The notes below the pieces were generated by a model. It was not told where the DNA came from. It worked only from the letters and a program-made list of their open reading frames with translations, and ran no database searches. Source: Sipunculus nudus (taxonomy: Eukaryota; Annelida; Sipuncula; Golfingiida; Sipunculidae). From it: DNA of 64,000 bases. The first letter of the stretch is position 1; each line of letters begins with the position of its first letter. Positions 46,839-58,100 of the stretch are shown here, piece after piece. Position numbers and translations under genes: made by a program. The stretch is taken from contig CM049319.1 of NCBI GenBank assembly GCA_026874595.1, forward strand, positions 61,888,917 to 61,952,916, written 5' to 3'.

Positions 46839-48836
46839 AACAAGTGACCCATGGGTCATGACACTCAGCTGACCTGGAAGAGATTTGCAAAAGGAAATTT
46901 TATCATCTCAATGGTAGTATATAACCATTCAACTGAAGCATCAAACAAATTAACCAACAGGCTGAGATTGTGTCTATATTAATATATCTCAAAAATAGAG
47001 AAAATGTGTAAACTTAAAAAAAAAATACAGGTGGTCTCTGAATTAGTTTCTCAGATACTTCAGCTTTTGTATCAAATTTTCCATTATTCTGAGGGACACT
47101 TCGGAGTCCTATAGCTTGAAGGATATGGGTAACAGAGACATAATTTCAGGTTTCCACAGACACTTTTCATGGGCCTCCTTGCATGACAAGAATAAAGATT
47201 CTAGGTCCTGTTATTACGATTTGTACCCTGTTGACAGATAACCACATCTTTAAAGGTCTCAAAAATAGAGAAAATAATTTGTAAAAATTTGAAAAAAATA
47301 CAGATGGCGCACGCAGTCTGCTGAAACTGATGGAACACATCATGATCAATATGTATGCCAAAAATCATGAGCATCAGTGTTGTAGTTATTGAGATACAGG
47401 AGAAAAAGATACACAGAAAAAATGTGTAAACTTAAAAAAAAAATACAGGTGGTCTCTGAATTTGTTTTTCAGATACTTCAGCTTTTGTATCAAATTTTTC
47501 ATTATTCTGGGGGGTATTTTGGAGACATACAGCTTAATGGATATGGGTAACAGAGACCTAATTTCAGGTTTCCTTGGAGATTTTTCATGGGTCTCCCTGT
47601 GTGTAAAAAATGAAGATTCTAGATCCAGTTGTTATGATTTGTGCCCTGTTAACAGATGTTCATATCTTTAAAGGTCTCAAAAATAGAGAAAAAAAATTGT
47701 AAAAATTTGAAAAATACAGGTGGCGCCACCAGTCTCCAGGAACTGATGGAACATCTCATGATCAATTACCGTGATCTCTGCATTAGTTGTTCAGATACTT
47801 CAGTTTTTGTATAAAATTTTCCATTGTTATGAGCTGTACGAAGTGCCATAGCTCAAAGGATATGGGTAAAAGAGACCTAATTTCAGGTTTCCATGGAGAC
47901 TTTTCATTGGTCTCCCTGTGTATGAAGAATGAAGATTTTAGGTCAAGTTGTTACAATTTGAACCCTGTTGACAGATAACTACATCCTTAAATGTCTCAAA
48001 AATAGAGAAAAAAATTGTAAAAATTTGAAAAATACAGGTGGCACCACCAGTCTGCAGATACTGATGAAACATCTCATGATCAATATGTATGCTAAAAATC
48101 ATTACCATCAGTGATTTAGTTAATGAGATATTGAAGTTTTTGTATGAAATTTTCTCTATTCTTGGGGATACTTTGGGGCGCCATAGCTCGAAGGATATGG
48201 GTAACAGAGACCTAATTTCTGCTTTCCATGGAGACTTTTCATAGGTCTCTCAGAATGTCAAGAATGAAGATTCTGGGGGATACTTTGGGGCCCCATAGCT
48301 CGAAGGATATGGGTAACAGAGACCTAATTTCTGGTTTCCATGGAGACTTTTCATAGGTCTCTCAGAATTTCAAGAATGAAGATTCTAGGTCCAGTCTTTA
48401 CGATTTATGCCCTGTTAACAGATGTTCACATTTTTTAAGGTCTCAAAAATAGAGAAAAAAAATTGTAAAAAATAAAAAAATACAGGTGGTGCCACCAGTC
48501 TGCAGGAACTGATGGAACATCTCATGATCAATATGTATGCCAAAAATCATGACCATCAGTGATGTAGTTAATGAGATTTTGAAGTTTTTGTATGAAATTT
48601 TTCACTATTCTGGGGGGGGGGTACTTTGGGGCCCCATAGCTCGAAGGATATGGGTAACAGAGACCTAATTCCAGGTTTCCAAGGAGATTTTTCATGGACC
48701 TCTCTGAATGTAAAGTAAGAAGATTCCAGGTAAAGTGGTTACGATTTGTGCCTTGTTAACAGACAGACGGCCGGCCGGACGACGGACAAAGAGTAATGGC
48801 TAAAGCTCAGATGACTTACAGTCAGCTGAGCTAAAA
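46839..48836 (+). mobile_element. Pearl-like element, copy C, head to tail
   Basis: Head palindrome TGACCCATGGGTCA at 46,845-46,858, the GGAAATTTTATCATCTCAAT leader, five to six core units (some internally shortened; start points near 46,985, 47,255, 47,400, 47,675, 47,995 and 48,440), ACGG/CCGG microsatellite at about 48,766-48,786 and tail hairpin at 48,804-48,834. A duplicated stretch at about 48,170-48,370 (GGGATACTTTGGGG...TTTCATAGGTCTCTCAGAAT) marks a recent partial unit duplication. Non-coding. Confidence 0.7.
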
Positions 48837-50192
48837 AGCTGAAATCCTTATGTGTGCAAGATATGAAAATATATCAACAGTGCTCACAGGAAACAAAAGT
48901 GCTATGGTCAAAGTTGGGCAAAATTTAAGGTACTAATTTTATATTTATACTAATAACTTGTAAAATTTGAAAAATTCAGAACTAATTTTGGGTATTCAAT
49001 TGAATCTTGATTAAATAATGTTACATCCCTGACAAAAAATCTCTAGCTTCAGCAATCCCCTTGTTAAGGGAGTAAATATATTTCTTGATTTTTTACAAAG
49101 TGCATTATGTTTGGGCCCATACCTTAAAACATTTACACAATACTGACAACATTTCTGGCATGTGCATAGAAAATGTATAGAAAAATATGTATATTATATA
49201 TGATTAAAGTCAGATCAGTAGTTTTGATATTAGGCAGTCTTGAAGTGTAACAATGGGTTTGTAATCTAAAAACGAAGTTTTTCATTATTATCTCGAAGGT
49301 ATTAAGTCCTAGTGACCAAATTCTTGGCATGGTAGGGAATTTTGGAAACATCTAATTGTATGCCAAATTTTAGGAACTGAGAGCTGAAGCTGGGGAGCTG
49401 AGCTCTTGCAAAATGCATAACACTAGCTTGATGTAAACAATATGTGACATGGTGCTTGACAACTTGAATAAAATCTACAGTTTTTGATCAACTGGTTTCA
49501 AATTTTTGGTGTTAACAGACAAAATGCTAACAAAAACATGCTGTGAAAATTAAATCCACAGTACTTACAGGAAAAAAAGTGCCATGGTCAAAGTTGGGCA
49601 AAATTAAAGGTACAAATTTTTTATTTTTGTTAATATTTTAAAAAATTTAAAAGATTTTGATCTAATTTTGGTCATACAATTTAATTTTGATTAATTAAAG
49701 TTATATTACTGTAAAAAAGTCCATAGCTTTAACATGTTTTATGTTAAGTGACCAATATCTTTCCTGATTTTTTTACAAAGTCCATTATGTTTGGGCAGAT
49801 AACTTTTTCAAATTAAATAATACTGACTTAATTTCTGGCATGTACAAAGGAACTATATAGAGGAATATTTATGGTAAATATGAAGAAAACCAGATGAGTG
49901 GTTTTGATATTAGGCAGTCCTGAAGTGTGAAAATAGATTTCTAATAAAAAATTGAGGTTTTTCCTTAATATCTCGAAGGAACAAAGTCCTATTGACCCAA
50001 TTTTCGGCATGGTAGGAGATTTTTGGGACATCTGACTGTATGGCAAATTTCAGATTCGTAGGTCCAATGGTGTCGAAACGTGCCAGTCTTACGGACGGAC
50101 AACCGGACAGACGGAGGGACGGATGGACAGAGGGAAGACGGACAATGGACCACGACTATAGCTCAGATGACTTATAGTCAGCTGAGCTAAAA
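48837..50192 (+). mobile_element. 1.3-kb composite repeat, copy 2
   Basis: Near-parallel to 39,954-41,284 throughout, including GCTGAAATCCTTATGTGTGC, the two half-units, the (ACGG) microsatellite at about 50,090-50,135 and the tail hairpin at 50,158-50,188. In both places it directly follows a pearl-like tail, so junction and order are conserved. Confidence 0.65.
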
Positions 50193-50896
50193 ATTGGAAA
50201 AAAATATAGGTGGTGCCACCAGTCAGCAGGAGGTGATGGAATATCCAGTGATCAATATTCATGCAAAGAATCATGGTGATCAATGCAGTAGTTATTCAGA
50301 TACTTGAGCTTTTGTTTCAAATTTTGCATTATTCTGGGGGGGGGGGGTACTTCGAAGCCCCATAACTCAAAGGATATGGGTAACAGAGACCTAATTTCAG
50401 GTTTCCAAGGAGATTTTTCATGGACCTCCCTGGATATCAAGTAAGACGATCCTAGGTCCAGCAGTTACGATTAGTGCCCTGTTAACAGATGACAGTTTCA
50501 TTGCAGGTCTGAAAAAAAAGAGAAAAAAATTCGTAAAATTTGGAAAAAATAAAGGTGGCACCACCAGTCTGCAGGAAGTGATGGAACATCCCAGGATAAA
50601 TATTCATGCAAAGAATCATGGTGATCAATGCAGTAGTTATTCAGATACTTGAGCTTTTGTATCAAATTTTGCATTATTCTGGGGGGTACTTCGGAGCCCC
50701 ATAACACAAGGTTATGGGTAACACAGACCTAATTTCAGGTTTCCAAGGAGATTTTTCATGGACCTCCCTGGATGTCAAGTTGAGGTTATGATTTGTGCCC
50801 TGTTAATGGACAGCCGGCCAGAAGGCCAGACAGATGGAGGCCGGATGAAGAGTGATCGCTATAGCTCAGATGACTTTCAGTCAGCTGAGTTAAAAA
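50193..50896 (+). mobile_element. Headless pearl-like element, two core units plus tail
   Basis: Core units start near 50,193 and 50,515; the first has a G12 run at 50,336-50,347. ACRG-like microsatellite at about 50,805-50,850 and tail hairpin ending GAGTTAAAA near 50,896. No head palindrome; it starts straight after the tail of the 1.3-kb repeat. Confidence 0.6.
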
Positions 50897-51540
50897 CTGC
50901 AGGCAAACAACTAGTGCCCCCTAGCATCCAGTCTGACCAGCCAATTCATCCAACACAGCAGTGTTAGCACAGGACATAGTGTTTTTAATTGCTGATCATC
51001 CTGATACTTATTATTTATCATATTGATTGTGTCATATTGAAACATCACAGAAACATGAGATCAACTGATTTGTATGATGACATAAGGGAAGTACACAGGG
51101 AGTTTTAGTCATTGATACACCTCATCCCCAAGTTAATGCATGATTTTTGTCAAATCACAAAGACATCTGGGGGTGAATGTCATCAACCAGACATAATGTA
51201 GACTGGTACCTGTGGTATCAAGGCCCCAAAAATCTGAACCAATCAATACTGATTGTTTAACATGTCATTGTTAAAAGAGGGTTCATACATATTATAAAGG
51301 TTTACACAATTTCCAGACATTTCCAGGAAGTTAATGCATATTCCATGACAAAATAGTTCACATGATAAAGTGGTATTTGCACAGATTTCAGGCAATAATT
51401 GATAATGGTGGATGGTAACTCTTCTTTTACAAACATAACAAAGGGGACAATACTATCATACAGGGCACTAGGAGTAAGGTAATGTAACAGAAACAAGTGG
51501 ACATGGTACTGGAACAATGAACAGCTCAATCTCAGAAAAA
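50897..51540. other. Unassigned AT-rich DNA
   Basis: No gene, array or recognised element. Confidence 0.4.
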
Positions 51541-51559
51541 AAGCAAATTTAGGCTGGTA

Positions 51560-51990
51560 CCAGTCTATGAGGATCTAATGATTACACACGTGGCCATCCA
51601 GAGCCCTAGGAGTGAGTGGGCAAGTCTTATTAGCTTAGCATGTAGACTGATAGCACTCCTCCGTTGCCAATCCATACATATTACAAAGCCCAGTGTATAC
51701 CAACTGCTCTCCCATAAACTACTACGGCTATCAATCAGACCCACCGATGCTGAGCTAGCATTAAACTTGTGCGGGGCTCTTAAGACACACAATTTGCCTA
51801 TCATCAAAGGGAAAGCAAATTATTTCAATTACGACATGCAGGTCTGGCATCTAATTGATTACCAGTCAATACTGGTGCGGATCTGGTTCTGTAAAATCGT
51901 TGGCATGGATGATATTCCGCAATCAGTGAAATCGGCTCCGACCATCTGCTCCGGGATCTACTTTAACCACCTGACATTTAGAATCTTATT
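51560..51990. promoter_or_regulatory. Candidate enhancer-like or conserved unique element
   Basis: A sharply bounded patch of balanced composition in AT-rich DNA. It holds a TCF/LEF-type ATCAAAGG (51,803-51,810), homeodomain words CAATTA (51,826-51,831) and TAATTGATTA (51,852-51,861, the paired-class P2 dimer form). Both strands are open (139 residues plus, 80 residues minus) but neither shows a known domain, and a low-stop stretch of 430 bp can occur in balanced DNA. It could be a conserved enhancer or the relic of an unrecognised gene or element. Confidence 0.35.
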
Positions 51991-52527
51991 AAATTAAAAA
52001 AGTACTTTCTCAAGTTTCATGATTATTCTCTGCAAACGTTGCATCTGGAATTGAACATTCAATTGCTACGTCATCATGCTTCACCCACACAAATGGTCAC
52101 ACCCTTACTATCTTTGTGGGGGGTCTACAGACTTTTCTTTATAGACTTGTTTCCTCTCTTATTTAATTGTACCATAAACAAGAGTACAAGCTTTCACATT
52201 TTCTAACAATTTACAATAGATCTAAATTTAGGTAAGAATGTTGAGGAAAATAACAAATTTTCAACTCTGTGTTAAACACATCTATTATAAGCGGACAACC
52301 AAACTTCTTTTTAACTTCACAGCTTAAGTCTTCAATCATAGTATCTTTATACATATTCCTATATTTTATAAGCTCTTATAACTCAGCTTGATGATTACAA
52401 TTATTTTCAATTTTCAATTTAAAAAATCAAATTGCAAATGTTAACTTGCTAATAGTAATATTACTTTGTAACTAGATGCAGGGTGGCCTGTTGGGTCCTC
52501 ATATCTGAGAAAGATGGGGATTATGGA
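51991..52527. other. Unassigned AT-rich DNA
   Basis: No feature recognised. Confidence 0.4.
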
Positions 52528-52860
52528 GTGTGGTAGCGCAATGGTTAGGGCACTGGACTTGTGACCCAAAAGTAGTGGGTTTGAGTCCTGTTCAGACTGC
52601 CATCCTCCCTGAGACTCCAGAACAAAGTTTTTGCCACAAGGGTTTGTTCTTTCAACCCAGTGATACCGGTCATGCATGGGCAGCAGACAAAATGTAGAAT
52701 TGATAACACTATTGCATCTATGAAGGGGTGAGTTGGGTGTGTGCTCCCAAGCATGACTGAGAAAAGCTGCAGGAATGAACGGACCCAAAGATCAGAAGAG
52801 TGAAATTTCAATTTCCCATGGGAAGGAAGACATAATTAACCTGACTTTATTCCGTGTAAC
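52528..52860 (+). mobile_element. tRNA-derived SINE (probable)
   Basis: The head has an RNA polymerase III A box (TAGCGCAATGG, 52,534-52,544) and B box (GGTTTGAGTCC, 52,578-52,588) at normal tRNA spacing. The anticodon-like loop CTTGTGA would read TGT, Thr type, but the stem pairs poorly, so it is not a working tRNA. The body runs to about 52,860 without a clear poly(A) or simple-repeat end. The 115- and 88-residue minus-strand ORFs are shadows. Confidence 0.6.
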
Positions 52861-55075
52861 AGCTATGGCTGAGGGGCCTGGTCCAATACTAGCCAAACTT
52901 ACAAATCATAACCCTAATTAAGTCTTTTCAAGAGTTTCACAATAGTTCATATTAAACTGTATTAATTTGTTTCAGTACTGTAACGACAATGTCATGCCTC
53001 AAATTTAATCCTTCAAAATTTAATGAAAGAAAAGAACTATATTTCTGATCAAGGGTGCTAGATTACAAGATCTCTAGCTAATGACAGTTCAACTGGCAGT
53101 TATTATATTAATGACAAAAAAAATAATTAATACATTCCCAGGTCACATGCCTCCAGGTGCAGCAGTTTTTTATTGTGATGAAATTATATTTCTTGAGAGA
53201 GCAATGTTATTAATTCCACTGGAGGCCCAAGGCTGCTTGCCTGTCATACACAATCGTTCCACATTTATATTGGTATGGTTGCAGCTAAAGCCTTAACATT
53301 TACAAACATTGTCGAGAGGACAAGCTGTGAAAAGTATGTGCTTTGCCTCACAAAATCACCTTTTCGGTAACTAGCGGTACAACCCTAATTCTCACATGCA
53401 ACTAACTAGATCCAGGTTGTTGTCATATGCAAAATGGCAGCCCCCATGAGCAGTTTTGAGATTTTTTAGAGATAAGGGCTCGATAAGGGCACAGAAATGA
53501 TAGGAAGGTATTGTGATGACAGTCTCAAGACTGTAATCTGTCTGTGGAAGAAGTTCAATCGATTGCCAATAGATGTGCATGTTTATGTAAAAGCCATAGA
53601 TATGCTCTTGGGAAAATCCATGCCCTTGTCCACAGAATATATAAGGACTAAAAAAAAATGAAGCAATGAACTGTCAATGCACCAAAACATCTATCATTTA
53701 AATTACTGGTAGTTGTGGATATAAGTAAAAAGTTTTTTTTCAGAAATCACATCATACATGAAATGTTGAGCTTAAAACTAAAATTTAAAAAAAAAAAAAC
53801 TAATAAGTGTGACCAAAACCTAACCATATTAATTATATGTGGACATGAGAGCTTGTTTTTGAGATACACGTCACATAATGTTGTCAGCGTTTTGTTTGCC
53901 AGGGTTTCAAATTCATATTATTCATGAAAGGGAGGTTATTGTGAAAATAAAACCTTCGTGAATTATGGATGCCCCAACTACACAAGTGACCATTCTTTTA
54001 TAATGTAGCCTTAGCATCTCATGTACATTACTTATACATATAGTGTCACAAGGAAACATTTAATATCATTAATATAAACGGATGTTTTCGCGATATACAC
54101 AGGTCAAAGATTTATATTATGAGTAATATGAAATCTTTTACATTATTTTTCTAAACAAACAAGAATTACCACTTGTTCGGTGATCCATGGATCCTCAAAT
54201 TTTTGCAAACACTGTGTTGTTTACTGTACGGTGGGATCTCAAAAAAGGAACCCTCATAAAACAGAAAAAAGTGAAATATGGCTAACCACAGTATGAGCTG
54301 TCACAGGCAGACGGAGAGACAGAGAAAAAGAATTAAGTTCAAATAATAATGTATTCAATTGACCGAATCTATTTAACTAAACATCGACCCGTGATTCCTG
54401 AAACCATTTTTTTTTTAATTTTTTCGATCTGTACTATATTTGCAGTTTAACTGTTAGTCTTGTGGATGATGCATATATATTATTGTGTGCATACCCTGAC
54501 ATGACTAGTTTATTACCTTGCAGACAGATGGCACCACTATCAAAATGGTGGCTGATAATACAAAGAGCAATTTGTAGATGGCAAATGTGAATTTAATGTA
54601 CTGGCACTGTCTTTTGGGAACAATTGTAGGGAATTAATCAGGAATTATTGTGGTTTGTAAAATCAAATTGATAACTGAATCAAAGTTCAGTAATCTATAT
54701 ATTCAAAGAACACAAGACAATTCACACCAATGGTCAACACAGGGATCAAAATTTAAAGACTGTTGGTCAATTGTCACATTCTTAGGCATGGACTGAAAAA
54801 AGTGGCAATCTAGAAGACACCAAAGCGTGTTGAGACTAGGGTTGGGATGACAATCATACAAGACTTTTTGTGATTTCACAATTACATGGAAGCTGACGAT
54901 ATGATTATCTCAGTTTCAGATATCATGATTATATGGGTATCATCCCAACCTTAGCTGATGCAGGACTGGAGAGAGGTGCTCATCCAGCAGGGCCGACTCT
55001 TACATCCAGTAGGACCTGCAGTACGCACTTTATTGAGTGTCATTTTAATTAGGAAGTAAACTTATGTATAGGTTT
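52861..55075. other. Unassigned AT-rich DNA
   Basis: About 2.2 kb with no recognisable gene, array or mobile element. Confidence 0.4.
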
Positions 55076-55130
55076 GCCTTGTGACCTTTTACCTCATTAA
55101 ATATGTATGTTTGCTGAGAATTTAATTCAG
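55076..55130 (+). repeat. Left part of a 140-bp DR1 monomer interrupted by the 24-bp array
   Basis: TGACCTTTTACCTCATTAAA at 55,081 through AATTTAATTCAG at 55,130 matches the first 50 bp of the monomer at 10,004. Its continuation is at 61,702-61,772. Confidence 0.7.
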
Positions 55131-58100
55131 GTGAGAAACCCTATTGGTAAAAAGGTGAGAAACCCAATTGGGAAACAGGTGAGAAACCCTATTGGGAAAA
55201 AGGTGAGAAACCCTATTGGGAAAAAGGTGAGAAACCCTATTGGGAAAAAGGTGAGAAACCCTATTGGTAAAAAGGTGAGAAATCCTATTGGTAAAAAGGT
55301 GAGAAATCCTATTGGTAAAAAGGCGAGAAACCCTATTGGTAAAAAGGTGAGAAACCTTATTGGTAAAAAGGTGAGAAACCCTATTGGTAAAAAGGCGACA
55401 AACCCTATTGGTAAAAAGGCGAGAAACCCTATTGGTAAAAAGGTGAGAAACCCTATTGGGAAAAAGGTGAGAAACCCTATTGGTAAAAAGGCGAGAAACC
55501 CTATTGGTAAAAAGGTGAGAAACCCTATTGGTAAAAAGGCGACAAACCCTATTGGTAAAAAGGCGAGAAACCCTATTGGGAAAAAGGTGAGAAATCCTAT
55601 TGGTAAAAAGGTGAGAAACCCTATTGGTAAAAAGGTGAGAAATCCTATTGGTAAAAAGGTGAGAAACCTTATTGGTAAAAATGTGAGAAACCCTATTGGT
55701 AAAAAGGCGACAAACCCTATTGGTAAAAAGGCGAGAAACCCTATTGGTAAAAAGGTGAGAAACCCTATTGGTAAAAAGGTGAGAAATCCTATTGGTTAAA
55801 AGGTGAGAAATCCTATTGGTAAAAAGGTGAGAAACCTTATTGGTAAAAAGGCGAGAAACCCTATTGGTAAAAAGGTGAGAAACCCTATTGGTAAAAAGGT
55901 GAGAAATCCTATTGGTAAAAAGGTGAGAAACCCTATTGGTAAAAAGGTGAGAAATCCTATTGGTAAAAAGGTGAGAAACCTTATTGGTAAAAAGGTGAGA
56001 AACCCTATTGGTAAAAAGGCGACAAACCCTATTGGTAAAAAGGCGAGAAACCCTATTGGTAAAAAGGTGAGAAACCCTATTGGTAAAAAGGTGAGAAATC
56101 CTATTGGTAAAAAGGTGAGAAATCCTATTGGTAAAAAGGTGAGAAACCCTATTGGTAAAAAGGTGAGAAACCCTATTGGTAAAAAGGCGACAAACCCTAT
56201 TGGTAAAAAGGCGACAAACCCTATTGGTAAAAAGGTGAGAAATCCTATTGGTAAAAAGGTGAGAAACCTTATTGGTAAAAAGGCGAGAAACCCTATTGGT
56301 AAAAAGGTGAGAAATCCTATTGGTAAAAAGGTGAGAAACCCTATTGGGAAAAAGGTGAGAAACCCTATTGGTAAAAAGGTGAGAAATCCTATTGGTAAAA
56401 AGGTGAGAAACCTTATTGGTAAAAAGGTGAGAAACCCTATTGGTAAAAAGGCGAGAAACCCTATTGGTAAAAAGGTAAGAAATCCTATTGGTAAAAAGGC
56501 GAGAAACCCTATTGGTAAAAAGGTGAGAAATCCTATTGGTAAAAAGGTGAGAAACCCTATTGGTAAAAAGGTGAGAAATCCTATTGGTAAAAAGGTGAGA
56601 AACCCTATTGGTAAAAAGGTGAGAAACCTTATTGGTAAAAAGGTGAGAAATCCTATTGGTAAAAAGGCGAGAAACCCTATTGGTAAAAAGGTGAGAAATC
56701 CTATTGGTAAAAAGGTGAGAAACCCTATTGGTAAAAAGGTGAGAAACCCTATTGGGAAAAAGGTGAGAAATCCTATTGGGAAAAAGGTGAGAAATCCTAT
56801 TGGTAAAAAGGTGAGAAATCCTATTGGTAAAAAGGTGAGAAACCCTATTGGTAAAAAGGCGAGAAACCCTATTGGTAAAAAGGTGAGAAACCCTGTTGGT
56901 AAAAAGGTGAGAAACCCTATTGGTAAAAAGGTGAGAAATCCTGTTGGTAAAAAGGTGAGAAACCCTATTGGTAAAAAGGTGAGAAACCCTATTGGTAAAA
57001 AGGCGAGAAACCCTATTGGGAAAAAGGTGAGAAATCCTATTGGTAAAAAGGTGAGAAATCCTATTGGTAAAAAGGTGAGAAATCCTATTGGTAAAAAAGT
57101 GAGAAACCCTATTGGTAAAAAGGTGAGAAACCCTATTGGTAAAAAGGCGACAAACCCTATTGGTAAAAAGGCGACAAACCCTATTGGTAAAAAGGTGAGA
57201 AACCCTATTGGTAAAAAGGTGAGAAATCCTATTGGTAAAAAGGTGAGAAATCCTATTGGTAAAAAGGTGAGAAATCCTATTGGTAAAAAGGTGAGAAACC
57301 CTATTGGTAAAAAGGCGACAAACCCTATTGGTAAAAAGGCGACAAACCCTATTGGTAAAAAGGTGAGAAATCCTATTGGTAAAAAGGTGAGAAACCTTAT
57401 TGGTAAAAAGGCGAGAAACCCTATTGGTAAAAAGGTGAGAAACCCTATTGGTAAAAAGGTGAGAAACCCTATTGGTAAAAAGGTGAGAAACCCTATTGGT
57501 AAAAAGGTGAGAAACCCTATTGGGAAAAAGGTGAGAAACCCTATTGGTAAAAAGGTGAGAAATCCTATTGGTAAAAAGGTGAGAAACCTTATTGGTAAAA
57601 AGGTGAGAAACCCTATTGGTAAAAAGGTGAGAAACCCTATTGGTAAAAAGGTGAGAAATCCTATTGGTAAAAAGGCGAGAAACCCTATTGGTAAAAAGGT
57701 GAGAAATCCTATTGGTAAAAAGGTGAGAAACCCTATTGGTAAAAAGGTGAGAAATACTATTCGTAAAAAGGCGAGAAACCTTATTGGTAAAAAGGTGAGA
57801 AACCTTATTGGTAAAAAGGTGAGAAACCTTATTGGTAAAAAGGTGAGAAATCCTATTGGTAGAAAGGTGAGAAACCCTATTGGTAAAAAGGTGAGAAACC
57901 TTATTGGCAAAAAGGTGAGAAACCCTATTGGTAAAAAGGTGAGAAACCTTATTGGTAAAAAGGTGAGAAACCCTATTGGTAAAAAGGTGAGAAACCTTAT
58001 TGGTAAAAAGGTGAGAAACCTTATTGGTAAAAAGGTGAGAAATCCTATTGGTAAAAAGGTGAGAAACCCTATTGGTAAAAAGGTGAGAAACCTTATTGGT

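Noticed and set aside
51578-51997. 139-residue ORF as a protein gene
   Set aside because: No identifiable domain, and the opposite strand is also open; kept only as a candidate conserved element.
52528-52610. Functional tRNA-Thr gene
   Set aside because: A and B boxes are present but the anticodon stem pairs poorly and the acceptor stem cannot be closed; a SINE head fits better.
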